Origin: JBBPZA01 sp963797015
GTDB taxonomy: Bacteria > Actinomycetota > Thermoleophilia > Solirubrobacterales > Solirubrobacteraceae
Length of the DNA stretch: 64,000 nucleotides
Assembly (NCBI GenBank): GCA_963797015.1
Contig: CAWCNV010000011.1
Location: 62,001-126,000, forward strand
Direction of reading: 5' to 3'
Part shown: positions 24,840 to 33,682 of the stretch, one piece after another
How the letters are laid out: each line of letters begins with the position of its first letter
Position numbering within the stretch: position 1 is the stretch's first letter
Notes under the pieces: generated by a model
What the model was told of the DNA's origin: nothing
The model's input: only the letters and a program-made list of their open reading frames with translations
The model's database searches: none
Made by a program: the position numbers and the translations under genes

Positions 24840-27119
24840 ATGCCCTCAACGTCGCTTCCTGCCTCTCGCTTCGTTCGCCTCGCCCGGCTCTGCAACCGGC
24901 ACCGGTGGCGGACGTTCGGGGTATGGCTGCTCGCGCTGGTCGTCGTCCAGCTCATAGCCTCCAATGTCGGGGCGAAGCAGATCTCGAGCTTCCGCCTGCC
25001 CGGCACGGAGAGCCAGCGTGCGTACGATCTGCTGGCCAAGCACTTTCCGGCCGCCAAGGGCGATACCGACCAGCTGGTCTTTCGAGCGCGCAGCGGCACG
25101 CTGAACGACAGGCCTTTGAGAGCGGGCATCGACGCCGCGCTGAAGAAGGTCGCCGCGGCCGGCGCGGTCGCCAGGGTCGAGAGCCCGTTCTCATCCGGGG
25201 GTCAGCTGACCAGGGATAGGCGCATCGGCGTCGCCTCGGTGACCTACACGAAGAGCACCAACGACATCAAGCCGAAGACCTTGGAGAAGATCGAGAAAGC
25301 TGCCTTCACCGCGCGCAGCGCGGAACTACAGGTCGAGCACGGTGGACCAGGGGCGGAGGTGGTGCGGTCCGAAAACAGTCAGGGCCCGTCGGAGTTCATC
25401 GGGATCCTCGCCGCCGCGATCGTCCTGTTGATCACCTTCGGCTCGCTGATAGCGGCAGGGCTGCCGCTGGTGGCGACCCTGCTGGCGCTGGGCACGACGC
25501 TCGGTGTCATCACGCTCATCAGCCACCTGGTCGACACGCCGGACTTCGCCAGCCAGCTCGCGTCGCTGATCGGTCTCGGCGTCGGCATCGACTACTCGCT
25601 GTTCGTCGTGACGAGGTTCCGCGCGGAGGTGCGGGGCGGCCGTGATCGCGAGGAGGCCATCGAGATGGCCGTCGACACGGCGGGGCGGACGGTCATGTTC
25701 GCCGCGATCACCGTCGTGATCGCACTGCTCGGGCTGCTGCTCCTAGGCCTGAGCTTCATGCAGGGAGTGGCCCTCGGAGCGGCGACCGCCGTCCTGGCCA
25801 CGATGTTCGCCGCCCTGACGATCATCCCCGCGCTGATCGGCGGATCGGGGAACTTCCTCGACGGTGTCCTGCGCGAGTTCGATGCCCGCGGCGGCTTCCG
25901 CTTCTGGCGCACCAAGCGACGCGTGCCGATTCCCGGACGCCGGTGGCGTGCCGCCCGCGGGGCCCGCCGTGAGCGCAAGCGAGCCGATGGTGCCGGCTGG
26001 GAGCGGTGGTCGCATGCCGTTCAACGCCATCCGTGGATCGCTGCCGGCGTAGCGCTCGTGGTCCTCATCGGTCTCGCGCTGCCGGCGACGAACCTGAGGC
26101 TGGGATCCAGCGACGCGGGCGTCGATCCGCCCGGTTCGACGACGCGCAACGCCTACCGCCTGATCGCCGACGGCTTCGGCGCCGGGACGAACGGCTCCTT
26201 CCTGCTCGTCGCTCAGCTCGCCGACAGGGGCGACAAGCCGGCGGTCGCCCGGATCGTCGCCGCGGTGCGCGCCGACAGGGACTTCACGTTCGTCGCGCCG
26301 CCCGCCGTCTCGCCCGACGGAAAGGTGGCGACCGTCACCGCCTATCCGAGGACCGGCCCGCAGGAGAAGGCCACCACGGACACGCTCACGCGCCTGCGCG
26401 AGCGCGTCCTTCCCCCGATCGAGCGCCAGACGGGGTCGCGCGTGGAGGTCGGCGGGTTCACCGCGTCCAACGAGGACTTCTCGAACGTGGTGGCCGGCAA
26501 GCTCCCGCTCTTCGTCGGGGTGGTGGTGCTGTTCAGCGCGCTGCTGCTGCTCGCCGTGTTCCGCTCGGTGATCATCCCGATCAAGGCGGCCGTGATGAAC
26601 CTGCTGTCGATCGGGGCCGCGCTCGGCTTCGTGACGCTGGTCTTCCAGGAAGGCCGTGGAGCGGGGTTGCTCGGCATCGGAACCGGTCCCATCGAGTCCT
26701 TCGTCCCGGTGCTCATGTTCGCCATCGTGTTCGGCCTGAGCATGGACTACGAGGTGTTCCTGATCTCGCGCGTACACGAGGAGTGGGAGAGGACGCGAGA
26801 CGCATCGGGCGCGGTTGCCCGCGGCCTGCAGACCACTGGAAGTGTGATCACCGCCGCCGCGTCGATCATGATCCTGGTGTTCGCTTCCTTCGCCCTCGGC
26901 GACGATCGGGTGATCAAGTTGTTCGGGCTGGGCCTGGCCAGTGCGGTGCTCTTCGACGCGGTGATCATCCGTTGCCTGCTCGTTCCGGCGCTGATGGAGA
27001 TCTTCGGTCGCCGCGCGTGGTGGCTGCCTTCCTGGCTGGACCGCCGGCTTCCTCGGTTGGCGATCGAGGCGGAGCGCCGTCCCCACGCGCCCGCGGAGCC
27101 CGCGCCGGATCCCGCCTAA
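24840..27119 (+). CDS. MMPL/RND family transporter
   Basis: About 759 aa with the MMPL layout twice over: TM1 (WRTFGVWLLALVVVQLIA), a soluble domain, then a helix bundle with GLGVGIDYSLFVVTRFR; the second half repeats this with FGLSMDYEVFLISRVHEEW. The paired Asp-Tyr motifs are the proton-relay signature of mycobacterial-type MMPL lipid exporters. Substrate unknown; lipids or drugs are likely. ATG 24840 gives the typical start; ATG 24804 is also in frame. No operon partner. Confidence 0.92.
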   Translation: MPSTSLPASRFVRLARLCNRHRWRTFGVWLLALVVVQLIASNVGAKQISSFRLPGTESQRAYDLLAKHFPAAKGDTDQLVFRARSGTLNDRPLRAGIDAALKKVAAAGAVARVESPFSSGGQLTRDRRIGVASVTYTKSTNDIKPKTLEKIEKAAFTARSAELQVEHGGPGAEVVRSENSQGPSEFIGILAAAIVLLITFGSLIAAGLPLVATLLALGTTLGVITLISHLVDTPDFASQLASLIGLGVGIDYSLFVVTRFRAEVRGGRDREEAIEMAVDTAGRTVMFAAITVVIALLGLLLLGLSFMQGVALGAATAVLATMFAALTIIPALIGGSGNFLDGVLREFDARGGFRFWRTKRRVPIPGRRWRAARGARRERKRADGAGWERWSHAVQRHPWIAAGVALVVLIGLALPATNLRLGSSDAGVDPPGSTTRNAYRLIADGFGAGTNGSFLLVAQLADRGDKPAVARIVAAVRADRDFTFVAPPAVSPDGKVATVTAYPRTGPQEKATTDTLTRLRERVLPPIERQTGSRVEVGGFTASNEDFSNVVAGKLPLFVGVVVLFSALLLLAVFRSVIIPIKAAVMNLLSIGAALGFVTLVFQEGRGAGLLGIGTGPIESFVPVLMFAIVFGLSMDYEVFLISRVHEEWERTRDASGAVARGLQTTGSVITAAASIMILVFASFALGDDRVIKLFGLGLASAVLFDAVIIRCLLVPALMEIFGRRAWWLPSWLDRRLPRLAIEAERRPHAPAEPAPDPA

Positions 27120-27522
27120 CGCCCTGGACGCGCGTTTCGGCGCCTTGAGCCTGGCGGGACGGAGGTCCAAGTGGCTTGGTCCTTTTACGCGCTGGTGTCG
27201 ATGAACTGAACGAGTTCACGGCGCGCTCGGCAGGATGGGTTGTCGCTCGACGTCGTGCTTGCCGCCCAGCTACGTCCATCACAAGGTGGTCGAGGAGCTC
27301 GAGGCAGGCATGAGGGTTCGCACGTCGTCCCGACCTCCCCGCTTCAGAGCTGGAGCGGCGTGGCGGCTCATAGCCGCTGTCGCACGGTTTCGGTCCCCGA
27401 CGGTCCCCCGGCGAGACGTCTCAGTGCCACTTTCCGCGTCTCGTCCTCGCGGGGGAGCGCAGCGCGTAAAGATCACTCCTCGGGATGACGCCGTCACGTC
27501 AAGTCCGGCGGAGGATGCCGGC
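27120..27522. other. Intergenic region with dispersed repeat A
   Basis: About 400 bp between the MMPL and beta-helix genes. It contains repeat copy A (27301-27343). Nothing else is recognisable; several short open frames are low-complexity and lack start signals. The ribosome site of the downstream gene (GGAGG at about 27510) is at its end. Confidence 0.5.
27301..27343 (+). repeat. Dispersed repeat, copy A
   Basis: Copy of a unit whose core reads GAGGGTTCGCACGTTGTCCC followed by GACCTCCCCG; this copy has GTCGTCCC in place of GTTGTCCC. Preceded by a CTCGAGG-like block as in copies C and D. Confidence 0.75.
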
Positions 27523-28668
27523 ATGAGACGAACAGCATTCATAGTGGGAGTGGTAGTGGGAGCCCTGCTGCTGGCGGCGGCACCGGCGGGGGCGAAGACG
27601 ATCAGCGTGCCGCGCGACTTCCCATCCATCCAGGCGGCGGTCGCCGGCGCCGCGCCGGGCGACACGGTCAGCGTCAGGCCTGGGACCTACACCGAGGAGG
27701 TGGTGGTCGGCAAGGACCTCAACCTGCGCGGAGCCGGCGCGAGAGACACGTCGATCAAGTCGCCGGCGACGCTCACGCCCTTCGGCGTGCACCACCCCGA
27801 CGAACGCCGCCTGACAGCGATCGTGCGGGTGGGCAAGGGCGCGCACGTGCGCATGTCGGGGTTCACCGTGAAGGGCCCGATCCCCTGCGGCATCGAGGTC
27901 ACGGGCGTCCAGGTGCTCCAGGGCGCGACGCTCGACCTCTCCGATTCCCACGTCACGGGCATCCAGGCGGATCCCTCCTCATGCGCGCCGGAGGACGCGG
28001 CCGGGCGCGCGATCGTGTACGGCCTCCCGGCGCACATCGACGTCGACGGCGAGAGCGGAAGCACTGCCTACGGGCGCATCAGCCGCGTGACCGTCGACCG
28101 CTACCAGCACAACGGCATCGGGGTCACCGGGCCGGACGACGGCGAGCTGTCCCGGGTGACGGTGACCGACAACTCGGTGACTGGTGGCTGGACGATCCCG
28201 AGCTTCCAGTACGGCATCGAGGTCACCGAGGGCGTCGTGGCCCGCGTGAGCGGCAACAGGGTCGAGGGCAACGTCTGCGGCGGCGACATCTGCGGCCCCG
28301 ACCCGATCAACCAGGCTCAGGGGGCGGGCATCATCGCCCTGGCGGCTCCGGCCGGCACCCGCATCAGCGAGAACCGGGTCGCGCGCAACGACGTGGGCTT
28401 CTACCAGGTAATGAGCCCGAACTGCTGCCGGATCAGCGACAACACTCTGCTCGCCAACCGCTGGTTTGGGATCCTGATCCAGGACGGCGACGGCGCGACC
28501 AGCGAGAACGCGATCAGCGGCGGCCAGGTGGGCGTCGGTGTGGTGGCCGATGCGGTGGACACGACGGCCGTGCTGCGCGACGACCGCATCCGGGGGACCA
28601 GCGTCGCGCCGGTCCGTGAGATCGACTGCTGCGGGTTCAAGGCGACCGCGGTCCGAAAGGAGCGCTGA
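27523..28668 (+). CDS. Secreted right-handed parallel beta-helix protein
   Basis: A 381-aa exported protein: signal peptide (residues 1-25, VVVGALLLAAAPAGA), then ISVPRDFPSIQAAVAGAAPGD, the classic entry of pectate-lyase-like beta-helix proteins, followed by repeated short strands with N-x-V/I ladder positions (SGNRVEGN, SENRVARN, SDNTLLAN, SENAISGG). Such folds are carbohydrate lyases, hydrolases or surface adhesins; catalytic residues cannot be assigned. ATG 27523 follows GGAGG by about 9 nt. An upstream in-frame ATG at 27310 lies inside repeat A and is not used here. Confidence 0.85.
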   Translation: MRRTAFIVGVVVGALLLAAAPAGAKTISVPRDFPSIQAAVAGAAPGDTVSVRPGTYTEEVVVGKDLNLRGAGARDTSIKSPATLTPFGVHHPDERRLTAIVRVGKGAHVRMSGFTVKGPIPCGIEVTGVQVLQGATLDLSDSHVTGIQADPSSCAPEDAAGRAIVYGLPAHIDVDGESGSTAYGRISRVTVDRYQHNGIGVTGPDDGELSRVTVTDNSVTGGWTIPSFQYGIEVTEGVVARVSGNRVEGNVCGGDICGPDPINQAQGAGIIALAAPAGTRISENRVARNDVGFYQVMSPNCCRISDNTLLANRWFGILIQDGDGATSENAISGGQVGVGVVADAVDTTAVLRDDRIRGTSVAPVREIDCCGFKATAVRKER

Positions 28669-28766
28669 GGGATCAGCTTGGCTCGAGAGTGATGCGCGGG
28701 CCGCGCCCGTGATAGCTCGCCCCTGAGCTGCTTGTCCGTCAAAGGTGCCATCCAGCGACGAATGTG

Positions 28767-28797
28767 AGCCCCCCGGCGGGCAACCGGCGGGGCTCTA
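28767..28797 (+). terminator. GC-rich hairpin after beta-helix gene
   Basis: GAGCCCC and GGGGCTC form a perfect 7-bp stem, extended by CCGGC/CCGGC-type pairing around GGGCAA. It lies 100 bp after the beta-helix stop. There is no T-run (TATCACC follows), so termination efficiency is uncertain; the hairpin could serve either strand. Confidence 0.45.
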
Positions 28798-28862
28798 TCA
28801 CCTCTGGCGGGCATCTGGCGTTAGCCTTGTCGACCGCGCGACGCCATAAGCAGCCAAATCAA

Positions 28863-28911
28863 GCCCTCGATGTCGGGTCGAGGGTTCGCACGTTGTCCCG
28901 ACCTTCCCGTG
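28863..28911 (+). repeat. Dispersed repeat, copy B
   Basis: Core GAGGGTTCGCACGTTGTCCC then GACCTTCCCG. Unlike the other copies, it continues into a perfect inverted partner: GTTCGCACGTTG at about 28884-28895 is repeated as CAACGTGCGAAC at about 28918-28929, so this copy can form a 12-bp stem with a loop of about 22 nt. Confidence 0.8.
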
Positions 28912-28984
28912 TTCGACCAACGTGCGAACTTCGGCCCGAGAATGGGGGCCGGGGGTTCTTTTGGTCTCGGGAGGGGCCGTAGAG

Positions 28985-29420
28985 GCCGTTCTGGGCGGTC
29001 TCTCGGCCGGTTTCCGGTCCCTGGCCAGGGCGATGAGGGTCTTGTAGAGGTCGGTGAGCTCGCAGTCGATCTGATCCCGATCGATCACGAAGATGTGGCT
29101 CAGAGCGTTTGGTGGAGCAGCGCCGCTGGTTTGGTGTGGCGCTCGCATAAGGGATGTGCTCGCGGTCGACGAGAGCGAGCGCCTCATCGAGGCCTCCATG
29201 ACCTCCTCGACTTCATGGGCGGCGGCCGCGGACCAGCGTTGGGCCTTGAGCCGTTCCTCGTTGATGCGTTCGGTGTCGGCGCGCAGGACCTCTTCGGAGA
29301 CCGCATCGCGGTAGAGCTGGACGAGCCTCTGCTGCTGCTCGGTGAGCTCGCGGACACGACGGCGGGACGTTGAGACTCACGCACAGCGGTCTTGGCCTCT
29401 TCCTCGACGTAGTCGCGGGT
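28985..29420 (-). pseudogene. Large serine recombinase, C-terminal remnant
   Basis: Minus-strand pieces in different frames read RDYVEEEAKT, RRRVRELTEQQQRLVQLYRD, then AVSEEVLRADTERINEERLK, then (shifted) EALALVDREHIPYASATPNQ, and (shifted again) HIFVIDRDQIDCELTDLYK. These match in order the coiled-coil and C-terminal part of large serine recombinases. The catalytic and zinc-ribbon domains are absent and at least two frameshifts are needed, so this is a dead remnant. It marks past mobile-element activity next to repeat copy B. Confidence 0.75.
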
Positions 29421-29731
29421 TGGTCGCTTTCGCTGTGTCGCTCATGTGTTCGTCCCTTCTTCGTTCAGGATGTGGTGCGCTGGCAACTGCCCCTCGCGCT
29501 GTTCAGCGTGGTCAGCGAGCAGCCGCGCGTCGCATGCGGTCCGCTCCCAGTTCGGAGCGGGTAGTGCGAGGTCGGCGGCGATCCACTGCGCTAGGTAGTA
29601 GAGGTGTTTGACGGCCGTGGGGGGAGCGGCGCGAGTCCTGTCGTGTCTGAGAAGCGGGCCTCCCCCGATCGCCTTCGGCCAAGGTGCGTTATTCGGCCCA
29701 TAGATCAGCCGTTCTCGGCAGTATTCCCGCG

Positions 29732-30634
29732 ATGGGGAACACAGACTGCAGGCGACGGCGCGAGCTAGCTTCGTCCATCACCGTGTGCCCCGGCTGTCAT
29801 GGTGCTCTCGATGGGGAAGGCACCGGACTACGGTGCCGCTCCTGCGCTGCGGTGTACACGGTGAAGGACGATCTGCCGATCCTGATTCCTCCAGGCGTGG
29901 GGTTCCTCCAGCCAGATACACGCTGGGTGCCGGAGCGGGCGATTCGGTCCTATCCTCGCCTCCGCGCCGCCCTCGACCGAGTCCGCGGCCGGATAGCCGT
30001 CGAGCCGGTGTATAAGACCGAAGCGGCCCGTGCTCTGGTGAGGCAATTCGCCGACTCGTTTGCGGTCGGATCGGTCGTACTGAACGTGGGCTCCGGCAGC
30101 ACGCGGTATGGCTCGGACATTCTCAACGTCGAGATCGCGCCCGGCATAGAGGTCGACATCGTCGGCGTCGCAGAGTTCCTGCCCATCCAAGCCGCCTCCG
30201 TCGACGGGGTCATCCTGATGGCAGTCCTCGAACACGTGCAGAGCGCAGCCAAGACGCTGTCCGAGGTGCGGCGCGTCCTCCGGCCGGGAGGACTCCTGCA
30301 CGTAGATGTCCCGTTCATCCAGGGCTACCACGCAGCTCCGGGCGACTATCGGCGCTACACCGAGCAAGGACTTCGCACCGAACTCCAGCAACTCGGATTC
30401 CTCGTCGAAGATTCAGGAGTCGCCATCGGTCCGGCGTCTGCGATGGCGTGGATCGCTTCCGAGTTTCTCGCCCTGCTGATCTCTGGACGTAGCGCGCTCG
30501 GGTATCGCATCGCGAGAAACGTCACCGGCATCGTGGCCTCGCCGATCAAGTACGCCGATCGCTGGCTCGCGACCCATCCTTTTGCCGACCGGATCCCGAG
30601 CGCCGTCTGGACGCGCGCCAGATGGCCGGGCTGA
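29732..30634 (+). CDS. SAM-dependent methyltransferase with zinc-ribbon N-terminus
   Basis: About 300 aa. The N-terminus has two CxxC knuckles (CPGCHGAL and CRSCAAVY, Trm112-like zinc ribbon), followed by LPILIPPG. The methyltransferase domain carries VLNVGSGSTRYGS, DIVGVAEFLPIQAASVDGVI, LEHVQSAAKTLSEVRRVLRPGG and a DVPFIQGYHAAPGDYRRYT segment typical of glycan or lipid-linked methyltransferases. A hydrophobic helix follows near the C-terminus. ATG 29732; the longer frame from 29684 has no better signals. It sits alone between two sets of gene remnants. Confidence 0.82.
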   Translation: MGNTDCRRRRELASSITVCPGCHGALDGEGTGLRCRSCAAVYTVKDDLPILIPPGVGFLQPDTRWVPERAIRSYPRLRAALDRVRGRIAVEPVYKTEAARALVRQFADSFAVGSVVLNVGSGSTRYGSDILNVEIAPGIEVDIVGVAEFLPIQAASVDGVILMAVLEHVQSAAKTLSEVRRVLRPGGLLHVDVPFIQGYHAAPGDYRRYTEQGLRTELQQLGFLVEDSGVAIGPASAMAWIASEFLALLISGRSALGYRIARNVTGIVASPIKYADRWLATHPFADRIPSAVWTRARWPG

Positions 30635-30746
30635 CGTCGCGGTTCTCCAAGAGGCGCCGCCTGACCGTCTCCCCGGCCCCGCCTTCGAAGAGGACGTTGT
30701 CGGGAACGACGATCGCGGCCCGACCGCGTTTGATCTCAAGCAGTGA
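30633..30746 (-). pseudogene. hsdM (type I R-M methyltransferase) fragment
   Basis: A 38-codon minus-strand stretch reads SLLEIKRGRAAIVVPDNVLF then EGGAGETVRRRLLENRDV, which matches a strongly conserved block of type I restriction-modification M subunits (graAvVvPdnVLFeggageeiRrkLL). Nothing before or after it continues the family: no NPPF motif and no SAM-binding domain. It is a relic of a lost restriction system. Confidence 0.75.
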
Positions 30747-31520
30747 CCGGACGACTGGAGAAGGTTGAGCTGCTTGTTGCTTGTCGTCGCCCAACAATTC
30801 TCGCGAGGTACGTCATGTCCTCGCCCTCCATTCGAAACCAGGCCCCCATCTCGGCATTCATGGCCTCGATCCCGCGGACGTTAGGCCACTACTGGGCCAG
30901 GGACATGCAGACCTGCTCGACTCTCGAGCGTGTGCGAGATGGAGTGCCTCGATATGCGCGTAATGCGTTTCAACCGGGTCCAGCCGGCTGGGCAAAGAGG
31001 GGCGACGCCCGCGACGATGCGGGATGAGGTGTTCCAGCTTCGAGGACCGGGGTGCTCGCCGTTGCGGCAGGGAGACCGCCTACTTGAGGTCGGAAGCTGG
31101 CAGCCGAGATTGAGCGATCGTTCGGTGTCTCCACAACAGACCAGCACGGAAAGTGATCCACATCACGTCCGACCTTCTCGCCGAGGGCCTTTGCTGGTCG
31201 TACACGATCCTCCTTGGGGCCGTCTCAGCAGGCACACCTCAGGTGCGGCCATGCTTAGCTGCTGAGAAGCTGGATCAAGGTCTCGAGGTCGGCTTGAGGG
31301 TTCGCACGTTGTCCCGATCTCTCCGTAATCGCCCTTATTCTCACGGCTGACCTGGAAATCAGCGGTTTGCAGTGCAAGATCGCTCCGCAAAGGTTCCAGT
31401 CCCGGGACCAACGTCTCGTTGGGTGTGCGCATAGACAAGTCAGCTTGCCGTTCGGCGAGAAGTTGATGACCTCTCCGTTGCGCAAAGGAGCAGCGTCAGC
31501 CCGAGCGTGTCAGTCGAGCG
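30747..31520. other. Degenerate interval with repeat C
   Basis: About 770 bp in which I find no supported gene. Copy C of the dispersed repeat is at 31279-31326. Short open frames on both strands have no family features or ribosome sites. Together with the hsdM scrap upstream this looks like decayed mobile or defence DNA. Confidence 0.5.
31279..31326 (+). repeat. Dispersed repeat, copy C
   Basis: CTCGAGGTCGGCTTGAGGG leading into TTCGCACGTTGTCCCGATCT; closest to copy D in its upstream half. Confidence 0.75.
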
Positions 31521-32189
31521 TCAAGGCGCTCGCAGGACGTAGCCCATGCCTCTCACGGTGTGGAGCACCCGAGGCTCTCCGCTGGCCTCGAGCTTGCGTC
31601 GCAGGTATGAGACGTAGACCTCCACCGTGTTTGACGAGGCTTCCAAGTCATATCCCCAAACGCGCGCGAAGATGAGGTCGCGCGTCATGACCTGCCGCGG
31701 ATGCAGCATCAAGAGCTCGAGCAGCCGGTACTCGGTTCGGGTGAGCGCGAGGTCGCGCTCCGCCCGGGCGGCGTTACCGGCATGGAGTCGGATATCGGCA
31801 AACTCGAGCGGCTCTTCCCTCAACTCCTGGCCGCTGCGCCGCAGCAGAGCACGCACGCGCGCGAGTAGCTCTTCGAGCGCGAATGGCTTGACCAGGTAGT
31901 CGTCGGCGCCCGCGTCGAGTCCGACGACGCGATCATCGATCCCGTCGCGGGCCGTAAGCATGAGGATCGGGACCTTCGATCCCGCCGCGCGCAACCTGCT
32001 GCACACCTCGATGCCGTCTGGTCCGGGCATGGCGACATCGAGGAGAATCGCCTCGGGCTGCAGGACGGGCACCGTCTGCAACGCCTCTCCTCCGGACGCG
32101 GCGATGGCGACCTGATAGCCGTTCAAGCGGAGCGCGCGCGCGAGGGCGTCGCGGACGGCGCGCTCGTCCTCGACTACGAGGATCGTCAT
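31521..32189 (-). CDS. OmpR/PhoB-family response regulator (MprA-like)
   Basis: A 222-aa regulator. The receiver domain has the acidic pair (VVEDE), phospho-acceptor Asp51 (ILLDVAMPG), Thr (MLTARD) and Lys (DYLVKPF). The C-terminal winged helix includes LTRTEYRLLELLMLHPRQVM and VEVYVSYLRRKLE. ATG 32189 is preferred to the ATG three codons upstream. The kinase gene lies 64 bp upstream on the same strand, so kinase and regulator are co-transcribed with the kinase first. The likely target is the divergent export operon at 33683-36300. Confidence 0.93.
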   Translation of the reverse strand: MTILVVEDERAVRDALARALRLNGYQVAIAASGGEALQTVPVLQPEAILLDVAMPGPDGIEVCSRLRAAGSKVPILMLTARDGIDDRVVGLDAGADDYLVKPFALEELLARVRALLRRSGQELREEPLEFADIRLHAGNAARAERDLALTRTEYRLLELLMLHPRQVMTRDLIFARVWGYDLEASSNTVEVYVSYLRRKLEASGEPRVLHTVRGMGYVLRAP

Positions 32190-32253
32190 CCGCGACATCC
32201 TGCGGCCGGAACCTCAGAAAACGCTAAGGACACCATCTCGGTCCGCGCTCGAC

Positions 32254-33669
32254 TCAGCCAGACGGCAGCGACACGGGCTCTGGCTGGGTCGGGATGTGCA
32301 TCACGAGCTGGGCGCCGCCGTACGGCGCGCGCTGGGCAAAGGCGCTGCCGCCATGTGATTCCGCCACCTGACGGACGATCGCCAGCCCAAGTCCCGACCC
32401 CGGTCGGCTGCGGGCGGCGGGACTTCGATAGAAGCGCTCGAAGACGTGCGGCAAGTCGGCGTCGCTGATGCCGGGACCGTGATCGCGCACCGTGAGTCTT
32501 CCCGCATGCAGAGATACCTCGACGGGACCGCCGGGCGGGCTCCACTTCGCCGCGTTCTCGAGCAGGTTGACGACCGCCCGCTCTAGGGCGTCACGGTCGC
32601 CGACGACCACCGTCGGCTCGAGCCGGATCTCGAAGTGGACGTCTGCGCCACGGGTTGCGGCCCGCTCGATCGCCGCGCCGACTACCTCGTCGAAGTGGAC
32701 CCGCTCCCGAGTCGCCAGGCTGGTTCCGTCGCGCGCCAGGTGGATCAGGTCGCCGACGAGCACCGACAGCTCCTGGGCTTGGCCGCGGAGATCGCCGAGC
32801 ATCTGTTCGCGTTCCCCCGGCTCGAGCCTATCCGCCTCGTCGAGCAGCTCGAGGTTGGTGCGCAGGCTGGTCAGCGGCGTCCGCAGCTCGTGCGAGGCGT
32901 CGGCGACGAGCTGGCGCTGTGCGGTGCGCGAGCGGCGCAAGGCTTCCAGCATGCGGTTGAAGGCCGCGGCCAGCCGACCGAGCTCGTCGCGGCGGCCGTC
33001 ATCGATGTGAGCGGAGAGGTCTTGCGTGTGGGCCACGTATTCGGCCGCGGCTGTCAGGCGCCCGACGGGCCCTATCGCCGACCGCGCCACCACGAACCCG
33101 GCAGCGGCCGCGATTGCCACACCGCCCGCCGCGACCAGAACCAGCAGCACTGCCAGCCGCCGCAGCACGCGGTCGACCTCGGTCAACGACCGCGCGACCT
33201 GGAGCGCACCGACGGAGCCCTGGGGCCGCGTGGTGAGAATGCGCACATGGACTCTGTCGACGTGAGCGTCCTGCAGCAGCCGGCCGCCCTCGGGTAGATC
33301 TCGGGCTGACGCCGGGACGGGCAGAGGGGTTGTGCCTCCACCGGGGCGCACCGTCTGGCCGCTAGGCAGAACCACCTGCAGATAGCCGCCGGCGGCACCG
33401 AACCGAGGTGGCGGCAAGTGAAGATCGCGGACGGCATTCGGTGGAGGCAGCGGCGCCGCGGCCACCCGCGCCGCCAAGGCGCGAAGCGACCTGTCCACCT
33501 CGCCGCGCAGCTCGGAACGCACGATGACGTAGGCGAGGCCAGAGAGCACCAGGATGGCGGCTGCAACAGCCCCCGCGGCCAGCAAGGTAACACGTGCGCG
33601 GAAACTCACCGAGGACAGGATCTTGGACGATCCTGGGACGACATAAGACAGAGCCTTAGGACGTCTCAC
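32254..33669 (-). CDS. Sensor histidine kinase (MprB-like)
   Basis: A 471-aa membrane kinase. Two transmembrane helices (about residues 27-49 and 170-192) flank an extracytoplasmic sensor of about 120 residues. HAMP follows, then the H-box LVADASHELRTPLTSLRTN, N-box NLLENAAKW, G1 DHGPGISD and G2 GSGLGLAIV. The signal is unknown; envelope stress or an exported compound would fit the neighbouring transporter. Its start is only 14 bp from the start of the divergent permease, so both promoters must overlap or lie inside the genes. Confidence 0.92.
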   Translation of the reverse strand: MRRPKALSYVVPGSSKILSSVSFRARVTLLAAGAVAAAILVLSGLAYVIVRSELRGEVDRSLRALAARVAAAPLPPPNAVRDLHLPPPRFGAAGGYLQVVLPSGQTVRPGGGTTPLPVPASARDLPEGGRLLQDAHVDRVHVRILTTRPQGSVGALQVARSLTEVDRVLRRLAVLLVLVAAGGVAIAAAAGFVVARSAIGPVGRLTAAAEYVAHTQDLSAHIDDGRRDELGRLAAAFNRMLEALRRSRTAQRQLVADASHELRTPLTSLRTNLELLDEADRLEPGEREQMLGDLRGQAQELSVLVGDLIHLARDGTSLATRERVHFDEVVGAAIERAATRGADVHFEIRLEPTVVVGDRDALERAVVNLLENAAKWSPPGGPVEVSLHAGRLTVRDHGPGISDADLPHVFERFYRSPAARSRPGSGLGLAIVRQVAESHGGSAFAQRAPYGGAQLVMHIPTQPEPVSLPSG

Positions 33670-33682
33670 ATTCGTCTAAGCG

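Larger units (their letters stand above)
28669..29731. other. Degenerate interval with recombinase remnant
   Basis: More than 1 kb without an intact gene. It holds the hairpin at 28767-28797, repeat copy B at 28863-28911 and the serine-recombinase remnant at 28985-29420. The last 300 bp (29430-29730) show no recognisable coding or structural feature. Confidence 0.6.

Noticed and set aside
28870..29373. 167-codon plus-strand frame
   Set aside because: Antisense to the serine-recombinase remnant, whose minus-strand pieces match the family.
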